A stretch of DNA of 64,000 bases from Paraliobacillus zengyii (GTDB lineage: Bacteria; Bacillota; Bacilli; Bacillales; Amphibacillaceae), in assembly GCF_003268595.1 (NCBI RefSeq), contig NZ_CP029797.1:68501-132500 (forward strand), given 5' to 3'. How positions within the stretch are numbered: position 1 is the first letter of the stretch; each line of letters opens with the position of its first letter. This document shows positions 28,966-37,201 of this stretch, piece by piece. The position numbers and the translations under genes were made by a program. A model generated the notes under the pieces. The model saw only the letters and a program-made list of their open reading frames with translations. It made no database searches and had not been told where the DNA came from.

Positions 28966-29901
28966 ATGTCAAAAATAGTTGTAATTCATGAAAATGATGA
29001 TTGGACTGAACATTTAACGAAACGTTTAGAGGCATTGGGTTTTCCTTATGAATTATGGCATTTAGATAAAGGAATTATAGATCTCAGCTCTATACCTCCA
29101 GAAGGTGTTTATTATAATCGAATGAGTGCATCTTCCCATTCAAGAGGGCACCGATTTGCCCCCGAATTAACAGGTGCTGTGCTAACATGGTTGGAAAGTC
29201 ATGATCGTACTGTATTTAATGGGAGTAAAGCATTAAATCTTGAACTTAGCAAAATTAATCAATACGCTGCATTAGAGAGAAGTGGTATAAAGACACCTAA
29301 AACTATTGGAGCAGTTGGACGTGACCAGATTGTTGAGGCAGCTAAAAAGTTAGGAAAAGTACCATTTATCACAAAACATAATCGTGCGGGTAAAGGGTTA
29401 GGAGTTCAATTGTTCTATTCAATTGAAGGACTAGCGTCGTATTTAGACGGAGATGACTTTGAGGAACCAATTGATGGTATAACACTGATCCAGGAATATA
29501 TAGAATCACCAAAATCTTTCATTACTAGAGCGGAGTTCGTCGGTGGCAAATTTATATATGCAGTCAGGGTTGACACATCTGAAGGATTCGAGTTATGCCC
29601 AGCTGATGCTTGCCGAATTGATGATAAGTTCTGTCCGGTAGGAGAAGAGGAAGAAAGACTAATGTTTGAAATTATTGAAGATATGGATACAGCACTAATT
29701 CAAAAATATGAGAATTTCCTTCGTGAAAATGATATTGCTGTTGCGGGTATTGAGTTTATTAGTAATGATAAAGGTGAGCTTTTCACCTATGATGTTAATA
29801 CAAATACAAACTATAATTCAGATGCAGAAGCCAAGGCGAATAAATTTGGAATGTTAGAACTTGCAACACTTTTAGGAAACGCTTTGAAACAAGAACAATA
29901 A
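28966..29901 (+). CDS. RimK-like ATP-grasp enzyme, substrate unknown
   Basis: ATP-grasp ligase (311 aa). The N-terminal preATP-grasp region contains YYNRMSASSHSRGHRF. The ATP-binding region has PFITKHNRAGKGLGVQLF, LIQEYIESPKSFITRAEFVGGKFIYAVRV, and the metal-binding end GIEFISNDKGELFTYDVNTNTNYN (Glu, Asp and Asn ligands). The family (alpha-L-glutamate ligase, RimK-like) joins a carboxylate to an amine using ATP. Nothing in the neighbourhood indicates the substrate; it stands alone with its own terminator. Confidence 0.82.
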   Translation: MSKIVVIHENDDWTEHLTKRLEALGFPYELWHLDKGIIDLSSIPPEGVYYNRMSASSHSRGHRFAPELTGAVLTWLESHDRTVFNGSKALNLELSKINQYAALERSGIKTPKTIGAVGRDQIVEAAKKLGKVPFITKHNRAGKGLGVQLFYSIEGLASYLDGDDFEEPIDGITLIQEYIESPKSFITRAEFVGGKFIYAVRVDTSEGFELCPADACRIDDKFCPVGEEEERLMFEIIEDMDTALIQKYENFLRENDIAVAGIEFISNDKGELFTYDVNTNTNYNSDAEAKANKFGMLELATLLGNALKQEQ

Positions 29902-29914
29902 TATGCGATATAAG

Positions 29915-29954
29915 AAACCCCTTATCCTATTAGTCTATTGGATAAGGGGTTTTT
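29915..29954. terminator. Bidirectional terminator
   Basis: AAACCCCTTATCC pairs with GGATAAGGGGTTT; it serves the ATP-grasp gene (+) and the end of the dmkB operon (-). Confidence 0.87.
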
Positions 29955-29969
29955 AGAATTAGCTTATAA

Positions 29970-30950
29970 CTATCGATTTCTATTTAGTAAACTAGTAGTA
30001 ACGTGATATAAAGTATCTTTATAAGTGCCATCGGGAAGTTTTTGCATTTCTTTTAACGCCTTTTTTGTATATCTTTCAGCAAGTGCTTGCGCCTTTTCTA
30101 CTCCTTTTTCTTTTTCAAGTGTTGAAATGATTAGGTGTCTTTCTTGTTCGGTAAAAGGTTCTTGCTTATTCAATATATTTTTTAATGTTCGTGGGTCACT
30201 TTGCATTGCATAAATTAATGGAAGGGTATAGATCCCCTGTTGCAGATCTGACATGACCGGTTTACCAATCGTTTTTTCATTCCCTCTATAATCAAGAATG
30301 TCATCCATAATTTGAAATGCCATCCCGATATAATGGCCCATATTCCATGCTGTCATTGTCTGTTTACGTGAGGCCTTGCTTTCAATAGCACCTGAATAGC
30401 AACTGACTGCAAATAGTTGTGCTGTTTTCCCTGAAATTCGTGCTAGGTAACTTTTTACACTAGTAGGTGGCTGATATCGAGAATGTAATTGATCTAATTC
30501 GCCACTTAATATTTTCTCCATACTACGCGAGTTAAATTCTAAGTGTGCTAATGATGTAGCATGTCTTGAGAGAATAGTAAAACAAACGGAAAATAAATAG
30601 TCACCAGAATAAATCGCAAATTGATTGCCGTGTGTGGTGTGAATAGTCGGTTGTCCATGTCTTGATGACGCTCCATCGATTACATCATCGTGAATTAATG
30701 TAGCCATATGCAATGTTTCTAATGCTGCGGAAACAGCGATTGCTTTCTCTTTATCTTGTTCAGGTCCTATTTCAGAGCAAAGTAAGGAATAAGCAGGACG
30801 CAGTAATTTACCACCTGAGTAAATGAGGTCTTTAATTGTTTTCTCAATTGTTTTATCACGAACACGAATATGCGCATTGATTAGTTCTAACCCTTTTTCT
30901 AAGTCCGTTTTTAAAGCAGGGTAGTTATTCCACATAGGATGTACACGCAT
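29970..30950 (-). CDS. dmkB: Polyprenyl diphosphate synthase (DmkB-like)
   Basis: All-trans polyprenyl synthase (326 aa) that elongates an allylic diphosphate with isopentenyl diphosphate. Both Asp-rich motifs are intact (LIHDDVID and QIMDDILD), as are GGKLLRP, the GDYLF region and KTAQLF. It resembles HepT/HepS2. Because it is with eetB, ndh2, fmnB and dmkA it is most like DmkB of the Listeria FLEET locus, which makes the side chain of a dedicated demethylmenaquinone. The ATG at 30950 is used since AAAGGGG is 8 bases away; an ATG at 30968 is also in frame. The function in respiration is inferred from context. Confidence 0.85.
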   Translation of the reverse strand: MRVHPMWNNYPALKTDLEKGLELINAHIRVRDKTIEKTIKDLIYSGGKLLRPAYSLLCSEIGPEQDKEKAIAVSAALETLHMATLIHDDVIDGASSRHGQPTIHTTHGNQFAIYSGDYLFSVCFTILSRHATSLAHLEFNSRSMEKILSGELDQLHSRYQPPTSVKSYLARISGKTAQLFAVSCYSGAIESKASRKQTMTAWNMGHYIGMAFQIMDDILDYRGNEKTIGKPVMSDLQQGIYTLPLIYAMQSDPRTLKNILNKQEPFTEQERHLIISTLEKEKGVEKAQALAERYTKKALKEMQKLPDGTYKDTLYHVTTSLLNRNR

Positions 30951-30979
30951 GATGAAAACCCCTTTCATTAAAAATCATG

Positions 30980-31510
30980 TTACTTTAATTCTTGTAAGTC
31001 TCTATAATAATGTAGCTTTTCAATATGTGTTAATAGGTAGTTAGCAGCAATTCCAATGGCAATACCAGATAGAATTCCAATAAAAGCTAATACAGGTAAA
31101 TATAAAAGAACGGTCCATGTTTGAGCAATCCAACTGGCTACGGTAAGTTGTCCGACATTGTGGAGCACAGCTCCTGTAGTACTGACACCGATTAAACTTA
31201 TCCGTTTCGAGCCGAGTTTCTTAACTGCTAGCATCCCGATAAAACTAAGAATAGCTCCAGCGGCACTATACATAAAAGTAGAAATAGTGCCTCCTAGTAG
31301 GGTGGCTAGGACTAAACGTATGGCTACAACTTTACCTGCATCTCTAACGGATAAGGTATATATGGCCATGCATGTAATAATATTAGCTAAACCAAGTTTT
31401 GCTCCTGGAGCGATTGCAAAAGGAAAAGGGATTGCACGTTCTAATAAACTAATAATCACCGCTTGCGCAGCTAATAACGATATATAAACAAGACGTTGAT
31501 TTTTGGTCAT
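30980..31510 (-). CDS. eetB: EetB-like Gx transporter family membrane protein
   Basis: Hydrophobic protein (176 aa) with about five to six membrane segments, including ERAIPFPFAIAPGAKLGLANI and TGAVLHNVGQLTVA. This is the pattern of the Gx transporter family, sometimes labelled heptaprenyl diphosphate synthase component I. In the Listeria FLEET locus the equivalent, EetB, is needed for extracellular electron transfer with EetA. No EetA (small FMN-binding/NusG-II-like protein) is present next to it here. The start at 31510 follows GGAAGTGG; an ATG at 31537 is possible. It lies 29 bases before dmkB in the same operon. Confidence 0.8.
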   Translation of the reverse strand: MTKNQRLVYISLLAAQAVIISLLERAIPFPFAIAPGAKLGLANIITCMAIYTLSVRDAGKVVAIRLVLATLLGGTISTFMYSAAGAILSFIGMLAVKKLGSKRISLIGVSTTGAVLHNVGQLTVASWIAQTWTVLLYLPVLAFIGILSGIAIGIAANYLLTHIEKLHYYRDLQELK

Positions 31511-31749
31511 CGTGCCACTTCCAATCTCTTGCTGCATAGAATCTCGTGTTTCAACTAGACTTCATATTTGTTGTCTTAAAAAACAACAAAAGGTAAAAAA
31601 GAAACATGCGTTAATAATACTATGATACCAATGTTTCATTACTTTAGCACCATCATTGTGCATCCTTCTTATTTTCCCTTCATTGTTTTTAAAAAATGAG
31701 GGGATGAATAGTGAAAGGCTTAAAGAACCTCTCACTATTCCTCTTCAAC
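31511..31749. other. Intergenic region between ndh2 and eetB
   Basis: No gene is seen. It contains an inverted repeat at 31706-31740 (AATAGTGA...TCACTATT) without a T-run and a hairpin around 31567-31590 (TTGTTGT/ACAACAA). It is too short and has too many stops for an eetA gene. Either structure might attenuate read-through from ndh2. Confidence 0.5.
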
Positions 31750-33624
31750 CTACTTCTTATCTTGATAAATTGCTTGTTCTTTCCCATACCACCAGTTACC
31801 TACTTTGCGCTGAATGTAAGGTATTACCCAGTAGTCTAAACCGAACGTACGTCCAGAGCCATTTAATAAGGCAATTGCTGCTGGAAGGGCCCATATTTTA
31901 TCCCATCCAAGCATAGCGGATAGAGTAAACATTACGAGGAATCCAGCGCTTGCTGCACTTGCTAACCATGTGAATAGACCAGCAAGAATTGCTAACCCAA
32001 TTGCCAATTCAACAAACACCATGAATTTCTGCATGAAAACAGCCATTTCAGGCGTAGGCAAGACTATTTGCATAAACCATTCAAAAATACCAGGCATCTT
32101 GCTGAAAATAGGTGTTGACCATTCTGTAGCCGTTTCTGCTGCTTCACTTGCACCACTTGTGGTCGTTTGTAACCATTCAAACGGCATTCTGACTGTTGAT
32201 CCGACTAACCATGAATCCTCTCCTAGGCCATTAAATAGCTGAGGAATAGTTGAAAAACTAGCTGTTGCTGTTTCCCACGTTTCTTTACCCCATATTTTCG
32301 CACCAGCTTCCACTAGCCAAAAACCTGCTACGAAAAGACGTAATGGTAAACTCCATAGTACATTTCCATGTCTTGTTAAGAAATCGTGGAAAATATTACG
32401 TTTATCTTTTGTTTCAAAGAATTCGTGTCGGATATAATGAAACATATAATAGCCACTTCTGATTCCGAAGAAATAATAAAGGTTAACCATGTGCTTCATA
32501 AAGTTTGCTAACCAACCACTTAAGTGAACACCCATTAAATCAGCTACACCGTAACGAGCGCCAATTGACACCATCGTTCCGTGATATTTGCCTTCATACG
32601 CTTCTTTTTCTCCACCACTAATTTCAGCAATAATACTTTTAGCTGCTGTCATACCTGTTTGTTCAGCTGCTTCAACAATTTGTGGTGTTGCTTTACCTGG
32701 TTCTTCTTCATAATAAGCTAAGTCACCAATTACATAGACATTCTCAAAGTCTTCTGATTCCATATATTGATTTACTTTTAACCGACCTGCACGTGCTGTG
32801 GACATACCATAATCTTTGGTATCTGAATTCGCTTTGACCCCAGCTGTCCAAATTAATGTATGTGTAGGTACAGTTTCACCAGATTTTAAGATGATTTCAT
32901 TTTCCTTAACCTCAACTATAGGGGAATCTTTGAGAATTTTAACGCCTTTTTTTACTAAATAAGCTTCTGCTTTATCTGCATCTCTACGCTCAAGCATATT
33001 TAAGATCGTTGGGGCAGCTTCTACTACATATAATGTAATAGCATCTGGATCAATTTTATTGTTTTTTGCTAGACGTTCCTTCCATTCTACCAATTCCCCA
33101 ACCATCTCAATTCCAGTAAATCCAGAACCACAAACAGTAAATGTCAGCATCGCACAACGTGTTCCATCATCTTTTATGACAGCTGCCTGTGCAACGGTTT
33201 TTTCAATATGCTCGCGGAGTTTCACAGCATCTTCCCAAGACCATAACGTGAAACCATTTTCTTTTACACCAGGAGTTCCGAAATCATTTGGCTCTCCACC
33301 CATACCAAGAATTAAATAATCAAAATTATATTCTCCATGTTCCGTTGTAACTTTTTTTGCATCGTGATCTACATTGATTACATTGTCTGTTACTAATTTC
33401 ACTTTCGTACGGTTAAATAAGCGACGTAAGTCAAATTGAATTGCATCAGGCTCTACGCGGTGAGCAGCGACTTCATGTAATTCAGTCATCATTGTGTGAT
33501 AAGAATGACGGTCAATTAAAGTGATCGTAACAGAATCATCTTTTTTGTACTTTTTTGCAAGTTTTTGTGCGGCATGAACGCCAGCATAACCAGCACCAAT
33601 AACAATGATATTCTTGTTTGTCAT
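31750..33624 (-). CDS. ndh2: Type-II NADH dehydrogenase with C-terminal DoxX-like membrane domain
   Basis: 624 aa. Residues 1-400 are an NDH-2 flavoprotein: FAD motif GAGYAG (10-15), NAD(P)H motif GSGFTG (166-171) and the second FAD motif GD at 300-301 (VYVIGDLAYYEE). Residues about 420-600 add four or so membrane helices of DoxX type (ELAIGLAILAGLFTWLASAASAGF). It should oxidise NADH on the inner face and pass electrons to a quinone in the membrane without pumping protons. The membrane tail is the feature of Ndh2 in the FLEET locus; ordinary Ndh enzymes lack it. AGAGGAG lies upstream. It is divergent from fmnB. Confidence 0.9.
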   Translation of the reverse strand: MTNKNIIVIGAGYAGVHAAQKLAKKYKKDDSVTITLIDRHSYHTMMTELHEVAAHRVEPDAIQFDLRRLFNRTKVKLVTDNVINVDHDAKKVTTEHGEYNFDYLILGMGGEPNDFGTPGVKENGFTLWSWEDAVKLREHIEKTVAQAAVIKDDGTRCAMLTFTVCGSGFTGIEMVGELVEWKERLAKNNKIDPDAITLYVVEAAPTILNMLERRDADKAEAYLVKKGVKILKDSPIVEVKENEIILKSGETVPTHTLIWTAGVKANSDTKDYGMSTARAGRLKVNQYMESEDFENVYVIGDLAYYEEEPGKATPQIVEAAEQTGMTAAKSIIAEISGGEKEAYEGKYHGTMVSIGARYGVADLMGVHLSGWLANFMKHMVNLYYFFGIRSGYYMFHYIRHEFFETKDKRNIFHDFLTRHGNVLWSLPLRLFVAGFWLVEAGAKIWGKETWETATASFSTIPQLFNGLGEDSWLVGSTVRMPFEWLQTTTSGASEAAETATEWSTPIFSKMPGIFEWFMQIVLPTPEMAVFMQKFMVFVELAIGLAILAGLFTWLASAASAGFLVMFTLSAMLGWDKIWALPAAIALLNGSGRTFGLDYWVIPYIQRKVGNWWYGKEQAIYQDKK

Positions 33625-33672
33625 AATAAATTTGCACTCCTCTAATAAAATTTAGAAATCTGAAAACTTCCA

Positions 33673-33690
33673 TTGTGAATCATTGAACAA
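33673..33690 (-). promoter_or_regulatory. Rex-like operator in the ndh2 leader
   Basis: TTGTGAATCATTGAACAA: a perfect TTGTGAA half, 4-base centre and TGAACAA, which matches TTCACAA at 5 of 7. It starts 10 bases downstream of the ndh2 -10 (33700-33705, minus strand). Rex is the NADH/NAD-sensing repressor; the consensus is TTGTGAA-N4-TTCACAA. Confidence 0.5.
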
Positions 33691-33699
33691 CTAATTTAT

Positions 33700-33728
33700 A
33701 TTTTACAGCTAGTTCTAGAAAGTGTCTA
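33700..33728 (-). promoter_or_regulatory. Sigma-A promoter of ndh2
   Basis: On the minus strand, TAGACA (-35, 33723-33728) and TAAAAT (-10, 33700-33705) lie 17 bases apart. The -35 hexamer is identical to that of the divergent fmnB promoter. Confidence 0.5.
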
Positions 33729-33885
33729 GAGTTTTTAAAGATTATATATAAATAATTCTATAAAGTTCACAAGTTAGTAATAAAATAAAATAAACTAAAA
33801 AGTTCATTAAGTTTTCATATTTAAAGAAACAGCTATACAACAGGCTTTTCTCCATATAAACGTGGAAAAGGAACGGATCGTTAGA

Positions 33886-33914
33886 TAGACACTAAAAATA
33901 AGCGATGCTATACT
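33886..33914 (+). promoter_or_regulatory. Sigma-A promoter of fmnB
   Basis: TAGACA (33886-33891) and TATACT (33909-33914), 17 bases apart, with an extended -10 TG at 33906-33907. It would start transcription near 33921. Confidence 0.6.
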
Positions 33915-33926
33915 TATAAAATAATA

Positions 33927-33944
33927 ATGTGATTTTGTTCACAA
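33927..33944 (+). promoter_or_regulatory. Rex/Fnr-like operator in the fmnB leader
   Basis: ATGTGATTTTGTTCACAA contains the perfect dyad TGTGA-N6-TCACA. It fits the Rex consensus TTGTGAA-N4-TTCACAA at 12 of 14 positions and also the Fnr/Crp-type box. It lies 13 bases after the -10, a repressor position that favours Rex over an activator. Confidence 0.6.
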
Positions 33945-34006
33945 TTAGATTATTAGATTATAAGACAGATGTAAGTCTATTATTTTATAGAGAGGTTTTG
34001 ATAGTG

Positions 34007-35077
34007 ATGAAAATAAAAAACACAGCAATTATAATGTTTATTGTTTTATTTTTTTTAACAAGCTGTAGTTCAGAAGATAACGGTGTGATGGAAACACCTT
34101 ATAAGCAAACAGAGTTTTTAATGGGCACAGTGGTCACGGTTAAAATTTATAATGAAGAAAAAGAAACGGTTTTAAAAAAGGTGTTTGAACGAATGGAAGT
34201 CCTTGCTAGTCAAATTGGTTTAGAAGAGGATGCGGGGGTATCACAAATTGACGAGGTTAATGCTCAAGCGGGTATAGAACCTGTTATAGTATCGGAAGAA
34301 ATATTTCAGTTAATAAAAGCAGGCAAAGATTATAGTCAAAAAGCCGAGGGTTCATTTGATATTACGATAGGTCCTTTAACGTCACTATGGCATATTGGCT
34401 ATGATGATGCGCGTAAACCTGATCAAGAAGAGATTGATGCCGTTCTTCCATTAATAGATTATCGAAAGGTTATATTAGATGAAGAGAAGCATACGGTTTA
34501 TTTAAAAGAGAAAGATATGCGCATAGACTTGGGTGCAATTGCTAAAGGCTTTATAGCTGATCAAGTTAACAAAGTGCTTGAAGAAAATGATGTGACAACA
34601 GCTATTATCGATTTAGGTGGAAATATTTATGTGGAAGGAACCAATCCTTCTGGTAAAGAGTGGACTGTTGGAATTCAAGATCCGTTCTCAACACGTGGGG
34701 AAACGGTCGGTAAGATAGAAGCAAGTAATCAATCCATTGTAACCTCTGGAGTCTATGAAAGGTATTTAGAAGTAGATGGTGAAAGATACCATCATTTACT
34801 CGATCCAAAAGCAGGCTATCCATTTGATAATGAAATCGCAGGCGTAACAATTGTTAGTAAGAAGTCAATAGACGGGGATGCGTTGTCAACATTAATTTTT
34901 TCGAAAGGGTTAGAGGATGGAATGGCGTTTATCGAAAAACAGGATGGTGTGGAAGCAATCTTTGTGGATAAAGATAACAAGATCTTTCTTACTTCTGGCT
35001 TGGAGGATGAATTCGAATTAACGAATGAATCCTTTATAATCGGAGATAGTTCTTTGAAAAATGAAGGGAGCGAATAA
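34007..35077 (+). CDS. fmnB: FAD:protein FMN transferase, lipoprotein (ApbE/FmnB)
   Basis: ApbE-family enzyme (356 aa) that moves FMN from FAD onto a Thr/Ser of extracytoplasmic proteins. It is itself a lipoprotein, with a signal peptide ending LTSC, Cys20. Family motifs are MGTVVTVKIY, GPLTSLWHIG, DLGAIAKGFIAD, DLGGNIYVEG, HHLLDPKAGYPFDN and DGDALSTLIF (Mg-binding). In FLEET loci it flavinylates PplA; no protein with the acceptor motif (Asp-x-x-Thr/Ser-Gly-Ala-Thr) is found in this window, so its substrate is elsewhere. The frame is open to 33929, but AGAGG and the signal peptide support 34007. Confidence 0.9.
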   Translation: MKIKNTAIIMFIVLFFLTSCSSEDNGVMETPYKQTEFLMGTVVTVKIYNEEKETVLKKVFERMEVLASQIGLEEDAGVSQIDEVNAQAGIEPVIVSEEIFQLIKAGKDYSQKAEGSFDITIGPLTSLWHIGYDDARKPDQEEIDAVLPLIDYRKVILDEEKHTVYLKEKDMRIDLGAIAKGFIADQVNKVLEENDVTTAIIDLGGNIYVEGTNPSGKEWTVGIQDPFSTRGETVGKIEASNQSIVTSGVYERYLEVDGERYHHLLDPKAGYPFDNEIAGVTIVSKKSIDGDALSTLIFSKGLEDGMAFIEKQDGVEAIFVDKDNKIFLTSGLEDEFELTNESFIIGDSSLKNEGSE

Positions 35078-35078
35078 A

Positions 35079-36020
35079 ATGTCTATTTCAACATTTCTAA
35101 AATTAGTAGAAATTCAGACTAAGATAGCGAGCGTCTTTCCATTTTTAATTGGTTGCTTATTTGTTTATTATCGTTATGATACGTTCCAACCATTAAATAC
35201 AGCGATCTTTTTTGTTGCGATGCTTTCCTTTGATCTAACAACAACTGCGATTAATAATTATATGGATTTTAGAAAAGCCTCATCTGAAAGCTATCGAGAG
35301 AACCACAATGTGATTGGTCAATATAAAATCAGGGAGATTGTAGTCATTATTACAATTTTAAGTTTATTAACCCTGGCTACAGGTTTAGGAATCTGGCTTG
35401 TGTTCCGGACAGATTTATTCGTGTTATTAGTTGGAATGGTTTGTTTTGCAATAGGCATTTTTTATACATTTGGCCCGATTCCCTTGTCTCGCATGCCACT
35501 TGGTGAGTTATTCTCTGGTGTATCAATGGGATTCGGTATTGTATTCTTATCTGTATATGTCAATGCATTCGATCAAGGTATTTTACATTTATTATGGGAA
35601 GGTAGGACAGTTCTCTTTGAAGCTGATATTCTATTACTATTAGAGATTATGTTAGTTTCCTTCCCATGTATGTTTACCATAGCTAATTTGATGCTAGCTA
35701 ATAATATTTGTGACTTAAAAGAGGATATTGCCAATCATCGCTTTACACTGCCTTATTACATTGGAAAAAAATATGCTGTCTGGCTGTTTAATGGTTTATA
35801 TTTTCTTTCATTTTTAGCAATCTTAGTCGCAGTAATTCTCGGTCTATTACCACCTATTGTTATTATTGCACTATTAGTTAGTTATCCAGTCTATCAGCTA
35901 GTTCGTAAATTTAATCGGAAACAGATTAAATCAGAAACATTTTCTGTAGCGATAAAAAACCTGGTGTTAGTAAATGGTTCGGTTGTAACCATGTTAATGA
36001 TATCGATATTTATTCTTTAA
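35079..36020 (+). CDS. dmkA: UbiA family prenyltransferase (DmkA/MenA-like)
   Basis: Integral membrane prenyltransferase (313 aa, about nine helices). The two Asp-rich motifs are in TTAINNYMDFRKA (first) and ANNICDLKEDIANHR (second). MenA-type enzymes attach a polyprenyl chain to 1,4-dihydroxy-2-naphthoate to give demethylmenaquinone. The FLEET DmkA is a MenA paralogue doing this for the electron-export pathway. It starts 1 base after the fmnB stop with AAGGGAG in the fmnB end, so the two are coupled. The substrate assignment is by family and context. Confidence 0.87.
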   Translation: MSISTFLKLVEIQTKIASVFPFLIGCLFVYYRYDTFQPLNTAIFFVAMLSFDLTTTAINNYMDFRKASSESYRENHNVIGQYKIREIVVIITILSLLTLATGLGIWLVFRTDLFVLLVGMVCFAIGIFYTFGPIPLSRMPLGELFSGVSMGFGIVFLSVYVNAFDQGILHLLWEGRTVLFEADILLLLEIMLVSFPCMFTIANLMLANNICDLKEDIANHRFTLPYYIGKKYAVWLFNGLYFLSFLAILVAVILGLLPPIVIIALLVSYPVYQLVRKFNRKQIKSETFSVAIKNLVLVNGSVVTMLMISIFIL

Positions 36021-36132
36021 CTCAACTTTCTCACTTAAAAAAAGCGCTAAAAATTGGCTGTTATGAGTTTGGCGTGTGTTCATTATAAAGGTTGACACTT
36101 TTAAAAATGTTTATTACTGCATACCCATAGAC
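36021..36132. other. Intergenic region after dmkA
   Basis: It contains no gene and no clear terminator; AAAAAAGCGC...GGCTG is only a weak candidate. The end of the dmkA transcript is not defined. The stretch leads into the repeat copy B. Confidence 0.4.
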
Positions 36133-36223
36133 TCTGTCGTAACTGCCATGTTGATTTCTGCTACGGAAAGGGAGTCAATTTCATTTGAGGAGCGGGTAAG
36201 AACTTTATACCTCTTATGACAGA
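36133..36223. repeat. Structured intergenic repeat, copy B (partial)
   Basis: Bounded by TCTGTCGTAA (36133-36142) and TTATGACAGA (36214-36223), inverted with one mismatch. The left part (36126-36164) is the reverse complement of 112-150 in copy A with about one change. The right part GGAAAGGGAGTCAATTTCATTTGAG matches the right arm of unit A2. The central hairpin and left boxes are missing, so this is a deleted or recombined copy. Confidence 0.7.
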
Positions 36224-36385
36224 ATTCCTCTCAGTGCGTCAAGTCAAACGCACGGATGATTACAAAGTAGCGTGAAGTTAACTTCTGTTTTGGATCATTC
36301 TTGTTATATCAAGATTTAAGCGACTGTTTTATAGTGCGAAGGTTGAATTCTTTAATATATGTTAGAAGGGAAAGGAGAAAGTTTG
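36224..36385. other. Leader region upstream of ecfA1 shared with the pth leader
   Basis: No gene is seen. It holds the conserved right flank CCTCTCA and a stretch (36252-36347) similar to 371-483 upstream of pth. I saw no clear sigma-A promoter. Confidence 0.45.
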
Positions 36386-37201
36386 ATGGAGCTATCTACA
36401 ATTTTAGAAGTACGAGATCTAGCATTTCGTTATGATTTACGAGTGAAAAAACAGACTTTATCTGATGTCTCCCTTTCTGTGAAAAAGGGCGAATGGGTTG
36501 CAATTGTTGGAGATAATGGATCAGGAAAATCCACTTTAGCCCGATTACTAGTTGGATTAATGGAAGTGGAAAAAGGAACAATCAATATTAATGGCCTTGA
36601 ATTAAATGAACTATCAAAATGGGATATTCGTAAACAAGTAGGGATCGTGTTCCAAAATCCTGAAAATCAGTTTATAGGTACAAGCGTTCAAGATGATATC
36701 GCGTTTGGTTTGGAAAATATAAATATGCCCTATGATGAAATGAAGAAAAGAGTAGATATCGCACTAGAATTAGTGGGAATGCGTAATCATGCATTAACGG
36801 ATCCTTCGCAATTATCTGGCGGTCAGAAGCAAAGAGTTGCGATCGCAGGTATTCTTGCCTTAACACCTAAATTAATCATTTTAGATGAAGCGTTTGTTAT
36901 GCTAGATCCAAAAAGCCGAAGTGGATTATTTGCTACTTTACAGAAGTTAAAAGAGAGAGAGTCAATAGCCATTATATCTATTACCCATGACCGAAATGAG
37001 GCAGCACTTGCTGACAGAATCCTGTTGATGGATAATGGCACAATTGTACAAGAAGGTACGCCAAGAGAGGTTTTTATGAAAAACAAACAACTAGAAGCTC
37101 CTTTTTCAGAACAACTTCGACGTAACTTGCAAGCCCGTGGTCGAAACATACCGGAGACTTATATGACAGAAGATGAACTGGTGACATGGTTATGCAAATA
37201 A
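36386..37201 (+). CDS. ecfA1: ECF transporter ATPase EcfA1
   Basis: ATP-binding subunit (271 aa) of the energy-coupling factor module that powers vitamin uptake by interchangeable S components. Walker A GDNGSGKST, Q-loop GIVFQNPENQF, signature LSGGQKQR, Walker B LIILDEAF and the switch His in SITHDRNEA are present. AAAGGAG at 8 bases selects the ATG at 36386; the frame is open to 36359. The end overlaps ecfA2 by 16 bases. In B. subtilis these genes follow rplQ in the ribosomal cluster; here they are next to the redox locus. Confidence 0.95.
   Translation: MELSTILEVRDLAFRYDLRVKKQTLSDVSLSVKKGEWVAIVGDNGSGKSTLARLLVGLMEVEKGTININGLELNELSKWDIRKQVGIVFQNPENQFIGTSVQDDIAFGLENINMPYDEMKKRVDIALELVGMRNHALTDPSQLSGGQKQRVAIAGILALTPKLIILDEAFVMLDPKSRSGLFATLQKLKERESIAIISITHDRNEAALADRILLMDNGTIVQEGTPREVFMKNKQLEAPFSEQLRRNLQARGRNIPETYMTEDELVTWLCK

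Noticed and set aside
31656..31916. 86-codon plus-strand frame near the end of ndh2
   Set aside because: Mostly antisense to the ndh2 C-terminus, no ribosome binding site, composition unlike a protein.
32125..32175. TTTSGASEA segment of Ndh2 as an FMN acceptor site for FmnB
   Set aside because: It lacks the Asp and the final Thr of the acceptor motif and sits between membrane helices of a DoxX-like domain, not in an FMN-binding domain.
33929..34006. N-terminal extension of the FMN transferase
   Set aside because: It overlaps the predicted operator and would bury the lipoprotein signal peptide that begins at 34007.
36021..36060. Terminator directly after dmkA
   Set aside because: The A-run and GCGC/GGCTG stretch do not make a stem followed by T residues.
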